This document shows positions 1-8,178 of a stretch of 64,000 nt of DNA, one piece after another; the stretch's first letter is position 1; each line of letters begins with the position of its first letter. Both the position numbers and the translations under genes were made by a program. The stretch is taken from the NCBI RefSeq assembly GCF_000341105.1, contig NZ_ANBB01000041.1:62001-126000 (forward strand), written 5' to 3'. The stretch is from Nocardiopsis potens DSM 45234 (GTDB taxonomy: Bacteria > Actinomycetota > Actinomycetes > Streptosporangiales > Streptosporangiaceae). Below the pieces are notes generated by a model, which ran no database searches, was not told the DNA's origin, and saw only the letters and a list, made by a program, of their open reading frames with translations.

Positions 1-1
1 C

Positions 2-478
2 CCCGCCTCGCTCGGCGTTTCCTCCGGCGGCGGTCTCCGGGCGGCGCCCGCGGTGTACGGCGGGGGCGGCGGGCCTTCCGGGACGTACGCGCTCGCCTTC
101 GTGCCGGCGGGCAAGAAGAACAGGGAACCCGCCACTCCGTGCGAGCTCAACTGGGACCCGAAGAGCACCAAGACGTTCGGGCACACCTTCAGCAGGCACG
201 GCGCCGGCTCGAAGAACACCGAGAAGTTGAAGGGCCGGGCCGCCTCCACGAAGAACCCCCAGGGGCAGTGGCTGGACAACCAGAAGGGCTCGGACTTCAT
301 CAAGAACAGCTACAACCCCAAGGGGCCCTTCGCCCCGGACGAGCAGGTCTTCGAGGCGCCTGACGGGTTGGGGCAGGTCATCATGCCCGACGGTTCCATC
401 AAGGAGGCCACGCACATCCTGGTCGTGCTGAAGAAGGACGGTACGATCAAGACCGCTTATCCGGTGATCAGGGAGTAG
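2..478 (+). CDS. C-terminal end of a polymorphic toxin (5' end outside window)
   Basis: The reading frame is open to the left edge, so only the last 158 residues are present. A Gly/Ala/Ser-rich linker leads to GKKNREPATPC, which resembles the GKKNRSVVGVP linker of the toxin at 6506-7642. The last 100 residues form a compact domain with a GHTFSRHG motif, a GQWLDNQ motif and a final beta-hairpin (ILVVLKKDGTIKTAYPV). The spaced His/Arg/Lys and the hairpin recall small RNase-type toxins of the barnase/EndoU/colicin group, but the family is not certain. The probable immunity gene starts 11 bases after the stop. I infer that the missing N-terminus is the pilin-like leader seen in the neighbouring toxins. 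Confidence 0.7.
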   Translation, partial: PASLGVSSGGGLRAAPAVYGGGGGPSGTYALAFVPAGKKNREPATPCELNWDPKSTKTFGHTFSRHGAGSKNTEKLKGRAASTKNPQGQWLDNQKGSDFIKNSYNPKGPFAPDEQVFEAPDGLGQVIMPDGSIKEATHILVVLKKDGTIKTAYPVIRE

Positions 479-489
479 GAGCGGACGCG

Positions 490-978
490 TTGTTCTCCAT
501 CACCCTCTCCGAGGCGACGCGCGCCGCCGCGCCCGAAGGGGACGCGGTCCTCTCCGAGGACTACGAGACCGCCGTCATGGAGGCCTGCGAGCTGCTCGCC
601 GAGACCGACTGCGAGTTCCGCGTCCGCGGTTTCGGCGCGGACTGGCCGGTCGACGTCTGGGTCGACCTGTCCACCTTCATGGAGGACCTGCCCGAGGTGC
701 TCGAAGCGCTCCGCGGTTCCGCCGAGGCGATGTCGGACTTCTACGAGCAGGGCCTCCAGCGGACGCTGTACTACCGCCCGGAGGGAGACCGGGTCCGGAT
801 CCGGTGCGAGTCCCGGACCGACTGGGTGCCCGACCCCGACACCGAGTGGGTCGGCCGGGACGAGCTGGACCGGATGCTGTCCGACGTCGCGATCGCCTTC
901 GCCCGCTCGCTCCGCCTGGTCGATCCGGTGGCCGCGGCGCGGGAGCCGTTCGCCTCCTGGGCCGAAGGGCGCGTCTGA
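490..978 (+). CDS. probable immunity protein for the edge toxin
   Basis: This is a soluble, acidic protein of 162 residues with no signal peptide or membrane segment. It starts at TTG; the Shine-Dalgarno-like GGAGTAGGAG overlaps the toxin stop codon, so the two genes are translationally linked. Size, acidity and position directly behind a toxin domain fit a cytoplasmic immunity protein that binds its cognate enzyme. The segment VWVDLSTFMEDLPEVLEALR and an aromatic beta-rich middle look like a compact alpha/beta fold. I do not recognise the family. The role is inferred from context only. Confidence 0.65.
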   Translation: MFSITLSEATRAAAPEGDAVLSEDYETAVMEACELLAETDCEFRVRGFGADWPVDVWVDLSTFMEDLPEVLEALRGSAEAMSDFYEQGLQRTLYYRPEGDRVRIRCESRTDWVPDPDTEWVGRDELDRMLSDVAIAFARSLRLVDPVAAAREPFASWAEGRV

Positions 979-1324
979 CCCGTAGCCGGATTCGGGCCGG
1001 GCGGCCGTCTGCATTCGCCCGTGGCCGCTTTCCGTGCGTCCGGTGCTGAGGGCCCTACGGGCGACCCGCGATCCCGGGGCGACAAAGGTCCGATGACCTG
1101 ACCGGCCATTCATTTTCGCGGGACCGACCCGCCTCTTAGAACGATGGCATCACGCAAAGAAATTCTTCACCGAAAAGAAGTTCAAGGATCGACTATTTTT
1201 GATGAATCCGCAGGTTAAACGATCCGAGCATTGAAGTCTCCGATCACCACCCGCACCCCGTCACGACCCTTTCCGGATTGCGCTACCGTTTCCCTCGGCA
1301 AAACACCTCTGGAAAGGCCCCCCA
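979..1324. other. intergenic region, 346 bases, probable promoter region
   Basis: No convincing gene is present. Bases 1140-1240 are clearly more AT-rich than the surroundings, as expected for a promoter, but no -35/-10 pair could be assigned with confidence. The lipoprotein gene at 1325 follows, with GGAAAGG about 10 bases before its TTG start. Confidence 0.4.
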
Positions 1325-2422
1325 TTGTCCAGACTCAGCGCCGCGACGGTCCCCTCCGCTTTCCGAAGAACCGCGGCGGGCTTCCTTCTGATCCCCCTCC
1401 TGGCCTCATGCGGAGGCCAGAGCGGAGGAGAGGCCTCGGAGACCGGGCGGTCTCCCGAACCGGCCCCCGAGATCGACTTCGGCGGCATCGTCAGCGTGGA
1501 GATGGGAGACCCCGCCTCCACCCTGACCGTCGCCTCCCCCGACGACCCGTGCGGAGACCCGAAGGAGCGGATCGAGATCGAGGCCGTCGTTCCCTCGCTG
1601 GAGGTCGAGCGCGCCTGGTTCGCCCCGGACTGGTCGCACCTGGCCCTGCCCGCCGAGAACGGGATCGCGGTCCTCCGGCTGGACCCGCGGGACAAGGCCT
1701 ACAAGGAGGCCTACACGCTCTCCCCCACCGGGGGCGGCTCCGGCGCCTCCTTCACCGGCCCCCGCTTCTCCCCCGACGGCGGGAGGCTCTGGTTCGAGAA
1801 GCGGACCGGCGACACGATCCGGCTGGTCTCCATCGAGCACGCCTCCTACGAGGAGGGCGACGACATCGACGAGACCGGGCCGGAGTCCGGCGTGCCCGAG
1901 ATAGAGGGGGACCCCGGCAGCGAGGTGCTGTGGGCCTTCACCCCCGAGGGCGAGCCGCAGTTCGGCGAGCTGGTCCAGGTGGAGGCGCCGGCGGACGGCG
2001 TGCTCTCGTCCGAGCACCGCACCACCGAGGGCGGGCAGGTCGCCTACGCCTCGGTCATCGTCTCCGAGAACGTCGACGAGTACGTGCTGCTGGACGGGAT
2101 GCCCGCAGCCGAGGACGGGTTCTGGATGCGCGGGGCCGGCACCCTGGCGGCACCGGAGACCAGCACCCCCTACGGCGCCATCGCCGAGGCCTCGATCGAG
2201 GAGGACGGGAGCATCTCGCTGAGCGAGGCCGTCCCGCTGGGCGGCGACGGGCGGCTGCCCGACGTGGCCGTGGCCGACGCCGACGAGGAGCGGGTCCTGT
2301 TCCAGACCGCCTCGGGCGTCTACACCACGTCCCTGAGCGGCGGCGGAGAGCCCGAGAAGGTCGCGGAAGAACCCTGCCTGGAGCCGGAGCTGGGCCCGTA
2401 CAAGACGCTCGCCTGGTCCTGA
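1325..2422 (+). CDS. lipoprotein with WD40/TolB-like beta-propeller repeats
   Basis: The protein has 365 residues. An N-terminal signal peptide ends in a lipobox (LLASC, lipidated Cys29), so it should be anchored on the outer face of the membrane. The mature part contains repeated blades with phrases such as WFAPDWSHLALP, RFSPDGGRLWFE and VAVADADEERVLF, typical of six- or seven-bladed propellers of the TolB/WD40-like type that bind partners rather than catalyse. The TTG start is chosen because of GGAAAGG upstream and because it gives a complete n-region. It stands between two toxin modules; whether it is functionally tied to them is unknown. Confidence 0.65.
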   Translation: MSRLSAATVPSAFRRTAAGFLLIPLLASCGGQSGGEASETGRSPEPAPEIDFGGIVSVEMGDPASTLTVASPDDPCGDPKERIEIEAVVPSLEVERAWFAPDWSHLALPAENGIAVLRLDPRDKAYKEAYTLSPTGGGSGASFTGPRFSPDGGRLWFEKRTGDTIRLVSIEHASYEEGDDIDETGPESGVPEIEGDPGSEVLWAFTPEGEPQFGELVQVEAPADGVLSSEHRTTEGGQVAYASVIVSENVDEYVLLDGMPAAEDGFWMRGAGTLAAPETSTPYGAIAEASIEEDGSISLSEAVPLGGDGRLPDVAVADADEERVLFQTASGVYTTSLSGGGEPEKVAEEPCLEPELGPYKTLAWS

Positions 2423-2437
2423 CCGGGCGGGCGGACC

Positions 2438-2480
2438 GGCCCGCGCGGCGCCCACCGGGGAAGGGGGCGCCGCGCGGGCC
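2438..2480. terminator. bidirectional hairpin between convergent genes
   Basis: A perfect 16-bp GC-rich inverted repeat (2438-2453 with 2465-2480) and an 11-base loop lie between the stops of the lipoprotein (+) and the immunity gene (-). There is no T-tract, as is usual in this GC range. Confidence 0.6.
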
Positions 2481-2487
2481 GCGGCCG

Positions 2488-2829
2488 TCAGGCCCCGTCG
2501 AAGCGGTCCAGGGAGCGGAGGATCGCGTGCCGGACCCCGCCCGCGATGTCGTACCCCTCGGCGATCTCCCGGATCCCGTCGAGGAAGCCCTCGCCGGCCT
2601 CGACCGAGCCGTCCTCCGCCGCCCGGGTGCGCAGGGCGCCGGCCAGGTGGTGCTGGGCCTCCAGGTAGCCGGCGAGCCTGCGGCAGGTGGTCTCGCAGGG
2701 GGCGTCCGCCTCCGTCCGGGAGGCCCGCGCCGCGATGGTCAGCTCCCAGACCAGGTCGGTGAGGAAGGCGGCGCCGCGCCGCGAGGCGAGCAGGGCGCGG
2801 GTCCGGTCGGCCGTGTTCACCGGCGTCAC
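2488..2829 (-). CDS. probable immunity protein for the ParB-like toxin
   Basis: This is a soluble, mostly helical protein of 113 residues. Its start overlaps the stop of the toxin gene at 2826-4031 by four bases (ATGA), the typical arrangement of toxin-immunity pairs that need coupled translation. Alpha-helical content is high (RTRALLASRRGAAFLTDLVW, RRLAGYLEAQHHLAGALR). No family is recognised. The function is inferred from gene order; a cytoplasmic antitoxin role agrees with the nuclease-like end of the partner. Confidence 0.6.
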   Translation of the reverse strand: MTPVNTADRTRALLASRRGAAFLTDLVWELTIAARASRTEADAPCETTCRRLAGYLEAQHHLAGALRTRAAEDGSVEAGEGFLDGIREIAEGYDIAGGVRHAILRSLDRFDGA

Positions 2830-4031
2830 TCCCAGAATCCGTCGTCGGGCAGGTCGGACCGGTAGATCTCGCGCGGCAGGCCGTCCACGTCGTACCCGCG
2901 CTCCTGAAGGATCCTGATCCGGTGGTTCCCGTTCATGATGGTGCCGTCCGGTTTGACGATCAGGGCCTCTTCGCCGCCCGGTTTCAGCGAATCGACGATC
3001 TCATCGGTGCTCTGCTTGCGGAGCGCCTTGAGGGTGCTCTCCTTCATGGCCTTCTCGCTGTGCAGGCCCTTGAGCTCACCGGGCTTGCCGTCCGGCCCAC
3101 GGCCCGGGTCGGGGTTGGCGCAGACCGTGCCCTCCGTGCCGGCGAGCAGCTCCTCCAGGCTGGGGGCCGGCTTGCTCGGCTTGTCCGCCTCCGCGAGGAG
3201 CTCCTCCAGCGTCGGCTTCTTCTCCCCGTCCCCGGCGGCCGGCGCCGCGTGGACCAGGGTGAGCTCGGTGCCGTCGGAGAGCACCACCGGCCCACCGAAC
3301 GCGGAGGCCCCGTAGGCGCTGCGCCGGGGCTTCCCGGCCTTGCACTCCCCCACCGCGTCCCGGGTGCCGTCCTTGGCCTTGTCGAACCGCTTGAGGGCGG
3401 CGTCCTTGGCCTTCTTCAGCTTCCGCCAGCGGGAGAAGAGCTTGATGATCTTGGGGGCCTTCTTGACCAGCTTGGCGCCCTTGCCCCACGGGGTGAAGCC
3501 GACCACGGTCCACAGGCAGGCGACGATGTCGCCCTCGGTCAGGCACTTGCGGGCGTCCTCGACGCCCATCAGGTCGAGGAGGATGCCCATCAGCTCGTCG
3601 TCGAGGGAGGCGTACTCGCTCTCCGCGTCCTCCTTGGCCTCCTTGGCCTCGGCCAGCTCCCCGTGCGCGTCGATCAGCGCCTGGGCCGCCCCGGGGTCGT
3701 AGACGATGGTCTCCGCGTCGGCGGGCGGGTCCTCGGTCTCCTCCTGGTCCCCGCCGCCCTCGTCCTCCCCATCGGCGGAGCCGCCGCCGTCCGTGTCGGA
3801 CCCGGATCCGCCGCCGCCGTCTCCGCCGCCGGCCTGCTCGCCGCCGGAGCCCGCCTCGTCGCAGTCCTCGTCGTCCCCGGTGATCCGGCACAGGCCGATC
3901 TCGTACATCCTGCGCACGTCGGTGGGCAGGTTGAAGACGGTCAGCGCGGCCACGAGGGTGGCCACCATCAGCACGAGGGCCCCGTACTCGATCTTTCCGG
4001 CGCCCTTCTCGGCCCGCGGGGCCCGGTCCAC
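2826..4031 (-). CDS. pilin-leader polymorphic toxin with ParB-like C-terminal domain
   Basis: The protein has 401 residues. Residues 10-36 form a type IVb pilin-like leader: Gly10 (possible prepilin peptidase site), then AGKIEY with Glu at +5 and Tyr at +6, and a hydrophobic stretch to about residue 34. Cys48 and Cys57 form the family cysteine pair (GLCRITGDDEDC). An acidic Gly-rich linker (60-105) is followed by a coiled segment and a domain at about 157-235 (CLTEGDIVACLWTVVGF, then basic KLVKKAPKIIKLF) shared with 6506-7642. The C-terminal 75 residues carry VKPDGTIMNGNHRIRILQER, matching the ParB/sulfiredoxin-like nuclease fold found in some polymorphic toxins. The GTG start has GAGG six bases upstream. 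It is coupled to the immunity gene at 2488-2829. Confidence 0.75.
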   Translation of the reverse strand: MDRAPRAEKGAGKIEYGALVLMVATLVAALTVFNLPTDVRRMYEIGLCRITGDDEDCDEAGSGGEQAGGGDGGGGSGSDTDGGGSADGEDEGGGDQEETEDPPADAETIVYDPGAAQALIDAHGELAEAKEAKEDAESEYASLDDELMGILLDLMGVEDARKCLTEGDIVACLWTVVGFTPWGKGAKLVKKAPKIIKLFSRWRKLKKAKDAALKRFDKAKDGTRDAVGECKAGKPRRSAYGASAFGGPVVLSDGTELTLVHAAPAAGDGEKKPTLEELLAEADKPSKPAPSLEELLAGTEGTVCANPDPGRGPDGKPGELKGLHSEKAMKESTLKALRKQSTDEIVDSLKPGGEEALIVKPDGTIMNGNHRIRILQERGYDVDGLPREIYRSDLPDDGFWE

Positions 4032-4162
4032 CGCATACCTCGTTTCTCTGAAAAGCGAAGAAGCACCCGCCCGATAGGGGAATGTCCGGGCGGCGCTCCG
4101 GAATCCTAGAGGGCGGGATTCCTCCGGGGAAAGGGCGGGAGCCGGGCGGTACCGGGTCGAAA

Positions 4163-4206
4163 TGGGCCCCCGGGCCCTACCCTCCCTCCCCGGGTGCGGC
4201 TAGCCT
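4163..4206 (+). promoter_or_regulatory. shared palindrome plus -10, calpain toxin 1 promoter
   Basis: TGGGCCCCCGGGCCC (4163-4177) is followed after 23 bases by TAGCCT (4201-4206), about 50 bases before the toxin start. The same layout precedes other toxin genes in this cluster. The site also lies upstream of the divergent ParB-like toxin and could serve both. Confidence 0.55.
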
Positions 4207-4254
4207 GCTGCGCAGCCGACCCCCTCCATCCCCCAGACGTCGGCCGGACAGGCG

Positions 4255-5715
4255 GTGCACACGGCCGTGCCCAGGAGACTCCCCGCTGCGGACCGCGGCG
4301 CCTCGATGCTCGAATACGGGGCCGCCGTCCTGCTGATCGCGCTGATCGCGGGCGCGGTCTTCGGGTTCGGGGTCCCGGAGAAGGCCGCCCGGCTGTTCGA
4401 GGCCGGGTTCGACGGCATCGAGGCGGCGACCGGCGGCGGGGACGGGCCGTCGGGCGGACCGGGGCAGGACGGGCAGTACTGGAACCAGTCCGACCCGGAC
4501 GACCCCGGCCATGAGGGCCCGCCGCCCGGGCACCCGGCCGGTCCGCCGGCCGAGCCGACCGACCCGGACGACCCGGGCTACCAGGGGCCGCCGCCGGGGC
4601 ACCCCGCGGGCCCGCCGGCCGAACCCTACGAGGGGCCGAAACCGGAGCAGGCCGACCGGGAGAACGTGCAGGCCGCCCTCGGCGAGCTGGACGAGTGCCT
4701 GGAGCGGTGGCACGAGGACGCCCCCTGGTTCTCCGGCAGCTGCGCCTGGGACGTCTACCGGGACCTCTCCCCGGAGGACTTCGCCGGGGTGGTCGACGCG
4801 CTCTCCCCGCAGGAGCTGCAGCGCCTCTTCGAGTCCGGTCCGATCCCGCTGGAGCAGGAGTACTTCGACTTCATCGACGAGGTCATGGAGCTCGCCCACC
4901 TGGACACCATCCGCACGCTGCAGGAGAGCGGGGCGACGCCCTTCGCCCAGCCGGGGTTCGACGAGGTCGGCGGCGACCCGGCGTCCGGGGACAGCCCGGG
5001 CAGCGTCACCTACCGGGAGCCCGCCTCCTACTCGCTCTACGGCTCCACCGAGGACGGCAAGGATCCGGTGATGTGGGAGCACATCGACCAGAACGCGCTC
5101 GGCGACTGCTGGCTGATGGCGACCATGGGCGCGATGGCCGTGCAGAGCCCCGGGATGGTCGAGGAGATGATCGAGGAGAACCCGAACGGGACCTTCACCG
5201 TCACCTTCCCCGGCCGGGACCCGATCACGGTCACCCCGGACCTGCCCACCAACCCCGACGGCACGCTCGCCTTCGCCGGCTCCCAGGAGGACCCCCCGGT
5301 CATCTGGCCGGCCGTCATCGAGAAGGCCTACGCCCAGATGGAGGGGAACGACTACGGGAACATCGAGAACTGGCACCCCGGCGGCGCGATGAACACCTTC
5401 AGCGGCGACGCGGGGCTGGACTACGTCCCCGACTTCACCGGGACCGACATCGACACCCTCGCCGACGACTTCGAGAGCGGCGAGGCGATCACCTTCTCCA
5501 CCCCGCCGAACGGCGACGACAAGGAGAAGAAGGAGCTGATCCAGGACAACACCCTGGTCAGCGGGCACGTCTACTTCGTGACCTCGGTCGACCGGGAGAA
5601 CGGGACGGTGACGGTGCGCAACCCGTGGGGCCCCCACACCGATGACATCGTGATGACCATCGACGAGGTGAACGACAACATCGCCGCCGTCCACTCCATG
5701 GACCTCGACGAGTAA
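4255..5715 (+). CDS. pilin-leader toxin with calpain-like (C2) cysteine protease domain
   Basis: The protein has 486 residues. The leader has Gly15 followed by ASMLEY (Glu at +5) and a hydrophobic stretch to about residue 39. Unlike its relatives it lacks the cysteine pair after the membrane segment. A proline-rich linker contains a tandem duplication of about 22 residues (80-101 and 103-124, each with GPPPGHPAGPPAEP). The C-terminal part, from about residue 270, is a calpain-type protease: Cys285 in QNALGDCWLMA, His438 in SGHVYFVTSV and Asn456 in RNPWGPH supply the catalytic triad in the order known for family C2. The GTG start at 4255 has GGACAGG upstream; a GTG at 4267 is an alternative. 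The lipoprotein behind it is the likely inhibitor. Confidence 0.8.
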   Translation: MHTAVPRRLPAADRGASMLEYGAAVLLIALIAGAVFGFGVPEKAARLFEAGFDGIEAATGGGDGPSGGPGQDGQYWNQSDPDDPGHEGPPPGHPAGPPAEPTDPDDPGYQGPPPGHPAGPPAEPYEGPKPEQADRENVQAALGELDECLERWHEDAPWFSGSCAWDVYRDLSPEDFAGVVDALSPQELQRLFESGPIPLEQEYFDFIDEVMELAHLDTIRTLQESGATPFAQPGFDEVGGDPASGDSPGSVTYREPASYSLYGSTEDGKDPVMWEHIDQNALGDCWLMATMGAMAVQSPGMVEEMIEENPNGTFTVTFPGRDPITVTPDLPTNPDGTLAFAGSQEDPPVIWPAVIEKAYAQMEGNDYGNIENWHPGGAMNTFSGDAGLDYVPDFTGTDIDTLADDFESGEAITFSTPPNGDDKEKKELIQDNTLVSGHVYFVTSVDRENGTVTVRNPWGPHTDDIVMTIDEVNDNIAAVHSMDLDE

Positions 5716-5724
5716 GGTACGCCC

Positions 5725-6384
5725 ATGCCCTCCTCCCCTCGCCCACGACGGCTCGGGCGGGCCGCGCCCGCCCTGCTGCTCTCCCTGCTGCTGGCCGCGG
5801 CCGGGTGCTCCGGCGACGGGGAGCGGCCGCCCGCCGGCGAGGACGAGCACTACATCGTCCAGGGCAACCAGCTCGCCCAGGGCGACCTGCGGATCGGGCT
5901 GATGAGCGTCTCCGAGGACGAGGCGGTCATGGAGGTGTACGCGGAGGACTTCGAGACCGAGACGGTGCGCGCCGGGGAGGGCGACACCTTCGAGGCGGGC
6001 CGCCGCACCATCACCGTGGAGCGCATCGAGACCGGCGGCGACGAGGGCGTCGCGCTGACGATCGACGACCCCGAGGCCCCGGCGGCGTCCGCCTCCTCCG
6101 AGGAGGACGGCGGCTCCCCCGGGGAGGGCGGCGCGGAGGACGGCGGCCCGATGGAGGACCCCGAGGTCTTCTCCGTCCGGCTGGGGCACCAGAGCACCGA
6201 GTCGGGGATCACCATCGGCCTGGGCGCCACCGCCGGCGGCACCGCCCGGATGCTGGTGCAGACCGAGGACGGCGGCGAGGAGCAGGTCGAGGCCGCCGCC
6301 GGCGAGGAGTTCGCCGCGGGCGACCGCACCCTGGAGGTCGTCGAGGTCGGCGACGGGATCGCCTACCTGAAGTTCACCGACTGA
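5725..6384 (+). CDS. lipoprotein, probable immunity/inhibitor for calpain toxin 1
   Basis: The protein has 219 residues, a signal peptide and a lipobox (LAAAGC, Cys28). The mature part holds two related beta-rich modules, about residues 50-110 and 155-219, each built around IxIGL..., a strand-turn-strand and a closing motif (GDTFEAGRRTITVERIE; GEEFAAGDRTLEVVEVGD), separated by an acidic Ser/Gly linker. It begins nine bases after the protease stop, with GAGTAAGG as ribosome site. A second lipoprotein of similar design follows the second calpain gene (13302-13745). Position and membrane-surface location suggest that it protects the cell from a protease acting outside the membrane; this is inference. 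Confidence 0.65.
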   Translation: MPSSPRPRRLGRAAPALLLSLLLAAAGCSGDGERPPAGEDEHYIVQGNQLAQGDLRIGLMSVSEDEAVMEVYAEDFETETVRAGEGDTFEAGRRTITVERIETGGDEGVALTIDDPEAPAASASSEEDGGSPGEGGAEDGGPMEDPEVFSVRLGHQSTESGITIGLGATAGGTARMLVQTEDGGEEQVEAAAGEEFAAGDRTLEVVEVGDGIAYLKFTD

Positions 6385-6416
6385 CGGACGCGTCCGGTTC
6401 CGGCCCCGCACCGCAC

Positions 6417-6462
6417 TTGGGCCCCCGGGCCCAAGACGCCCGGCGCCCCTGCTTCCTACGCT
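6417..6462 (+). promoter_or_regulatory. shared palindrome plus -10 element
   Basis: TTGGGCCCCCGGGCCCAA is a perfect palindrome at 6417-6434. GACGCC at 6435-6440 lies in the -35 position, 16 bases before TACGCT (6457-6462). The toxin start is 43 bases further on. This is the best-conserved copy of the motif in the window. Confidence 0.65.
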
Positions 6463-6505
6463 CTTCCTCTGGTCACAGGAGGTTCGGGGGACAGGGGGAA
6501 CGGGG

Positions 6506-7642
6506 ATGCGCTGGGTGTGGCGGGCCGAGGCCGGCGGGTTCAAGATCGAGTACGCCGCCGTCGTCATCCTCGTCGCCACCATCGTCACCGCCGTCTTCGC
6601 CTTCGGGCTCCCCACCGACGTCAAGGTCCTCTACGCCGAGGGCATCTGCCGCATCATGCCCGACAGCGAAGGCTGCGACGGCGAAGGACAGGGCGGCGAC
6701 CAGGAGACCGGCGGGAGCGACCAGGACGGCACCCCCGGAGAAGAGGACGGCGAGGGCCGGGAAGAGGAGCCCTCCACGTCCCCCTCCGCACCTCCCGAAA
6801 CCGACGGCGAGGACGGAGAGTCCGGTGACGGCAGGGAGGTCCTCTACGATCCGGAGCTGGCCGGAGACCTGGAGGACGCCGAGCAGGACCTCGCCGACGC
6901 CGAGAGCGCCCTCGCCGGGGCCGATTCCGATCAGCTCTACGACGACCTGATGAACCTCCTCGGCGACATCGTCGGCTACAACGACGCCAAGGCCTGCCTC
7001 ACCGAAGGCGACATCGTCGCCTGCCTGTGGACCATCGTCGGCTTCAGCCCCTTCGGCAAGGGCGCCAAGCTGATCAAGAACGGTCCCAAGATCTACAAGC
7101 TCTGGAACCGCTGGCGCAAGGCCAAGAAGACCAAGGAAGGCCTGGAGAAGGCGGTCGACACCGCCAAGGGCAAGGTCGACGACGCGCTGGACGCCTGCGG
7201 GGTCCCCGGCAAGAAGAACAGGTCCGTCGTCGGCGTCCCGGCCCTCCTGGCCGGTGGCGGCGCCCTTTCCTTCGAAGGCGCCTCGTTCTCCGATCCGCCC
7301 TCCCGCTGGGCCTCGGGCGGGCAGGTCCGCGGCTTCACCGTCGACGGGCTGTACGCCTACCGTGTCCTCGCGGGAGGCATGAGCCCCCTCGCCGGCACGA
7401 ACGATCCGCGGAACGTCTGCGGCGATGCCGCCAAGGCCGCGAACGTCAGCCTCAAAAAGCTCAAGGAGAAGCAGCTCAAGAAGATCCTGGAGCGGTACGA
7501 CACCGATCCGCACGAGTTCAAGGAGGATTACGTGGGGAAGGGCGCCATCTCGAAGTTCGACGTGGCCAAGGGGGACGACGGTTTCCTGTGGCTGGTCACC
7601 AAGGACGGAAATACGACGATCAAGACGTATGAGAAATGGTAG
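6506..7642 (+). CDS. pilin-leader polymorphic toxin with small C-terminal cytotoxin domain
   Basis: The protein has 378 residues. The leader has Gly10, then GFKIEY (Glu +5, Tyr +6) and a hydrophobic stretch to about 35; Cys48 and Cys57 form the GICRIMPDSEGC pair. An acidic linker (60-110) and a helical segment precede a pre-toxin domain at about 158-232 that is closely similar to the one in the ParB-like toxin (CLTEGDIVACLWTIVGFSPF, then a basic helix). The last 70 residues (LKEKQLKKILERYDTDPHEF, GKGAISKFDVAK, LWLVTKDGNT) resemble the group annotated as polymorphic toxin type 33, a tentative match by eye. The stop overlaps the immunity gene by seven bases. Confidence 0.75.
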   Translation: MRWVWRAEAGGFKIEYAAVVILVATIVTAVFAFGLPTDVKVLYAEGICRIMPDSEGCDGEGQGGDQETGGSDQDGTPGEEDGEGREEEPSTSPSAPPETDGEDGESGDGREVLYDPELAGDLEDAEQDLADAESALAGADSDQLYDDLMNLLGDIVGYNDAKACLTEGDIVACLWTIVGFSPFGKGAKLIKNGPKIYKLWNRWRKAKKTKEGLEKAVDTAKGKVDDALDACGVPGKKNRSVVGVPALLAGGGALSFEGASFSDPPSRWASGGQVRGFTVDGLYAYRVLAGGMSPLAGTNDPRNVCGDAAKAANVSLKKLKEKQLKKILERYDTDPHEFKEDYVGKGAISKFDVAKGDDGFLWLVTKDGNTTIKTYEKW

Positions 7643-8037
7643 GGACCGAGCACCCCTTCCGCCTCTCCGTCCGCATCGCCGCGGACCTGGGCGAGGCGGA
7701 GGCCGGGGAACTGCGGACGGCACTCGCGGACCGGGGTTTCGAGGACGCACTGACCAGGAGGGAGACCCGCCGAGGCGGGGTTCACTGGCGGATCGACCTG
7801 GGCCGGGCCGGACGGCCGGACCCGCTGTTCGACCGGCTGGTCGACCTCGGCGAACCGGTGGCCCGCACGGTCGGGCGGATCACCCCGGAGGGAACCGTGT
7901 ACGTCTCGCTCTGCCAGGAGATCGACGACGTCGACGATCCCGGCCAGAAGGGGATCTGGTTCGCCCCGGAGGCCGTCCGGTGGGCGGCCCTCGCCGGCGC
8001 CTCGATCGACATCGACCAGTACATCTACACCGACTGA
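7636..8037 (+). CDS. probable immunity protein, DUF4279-like
   Basis: This is a soluble protein of 133 residues whose ATG lies inside the last codons of the toxin, so expression is tightly coupled. The pattern of an N-terminal beta-strand (FRLSVRIAADLGEAEAGELR) and the C-terminal IWFAPEAVRWAALAGASIDI followed by an aromatic end is like that of DUF4279 proteins, several of which are encoded beside polymorphic toxins. That match is from memory and not verified. No signal peptide is present, which agrees with neutralisation in the cytoplasm. Confidence 0.6.
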   Translation: MVGTEHPFRLSVRIAADLGEAEAGELRTALADRGFEDALTRRETRRGGVHWRIDLGRAGRPDPLFDRLVDLGEPVARTVGRITPEGTVYVSLCQEIDDVDDPGQKGIWFAPEAVRWAALAGASIDIDQYIYTD

Positions 8038-8074
8038 GCCGGGGCCCTGCGGGTTCCGGCCCCGCCCTGAAGTC

Positions 8075-8117
8075 GGGCCCTCGGGCTCAAGACGCCCGGT
8101 CCCCCGCTCCGTAGGCT
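8075..8117 (+). promoter_or_regulatory. shared palindrome plus -10 element
   Basis: GGGCCCTCGGGCTCAA (8075-8090), then GACGCCC, then TAGGCT at 8112-8117 after 23 bases. The segment matches the motif at 6417 in order and spacing, so the truncated toxin gene behind it has kept its promoter. Confidence 0.55.
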
Positions 8118-8178
8118 TTCTCTCCGCCCTGGAATGCGCGGAGGCGCCCGCCCGGGGCTTCCGGGAAGGGGCACGGGG

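Noticed and set aside
2826-4031. Frameshifted MRW-type start (ATG at 4036) like that of the 6506 toxin
   Set aside because: The ATG just upstream reads out of frame with the leader, whereas the GTG at 4031 is in frame and has a good ribosome site.
4177-6624. 815-codon open frame on the minus strand opposite calpain toxin 1 and its lipoprotein
   Set aside because: Its product is Gly/Val/Arg-rich without domain features, and the plus strand carries two clear domain-bearing genes. It is a GC-driven shadow frame, as are the long frames at 11709-14054 (-), 14945-16168 (+) and 42738-45740 (-).
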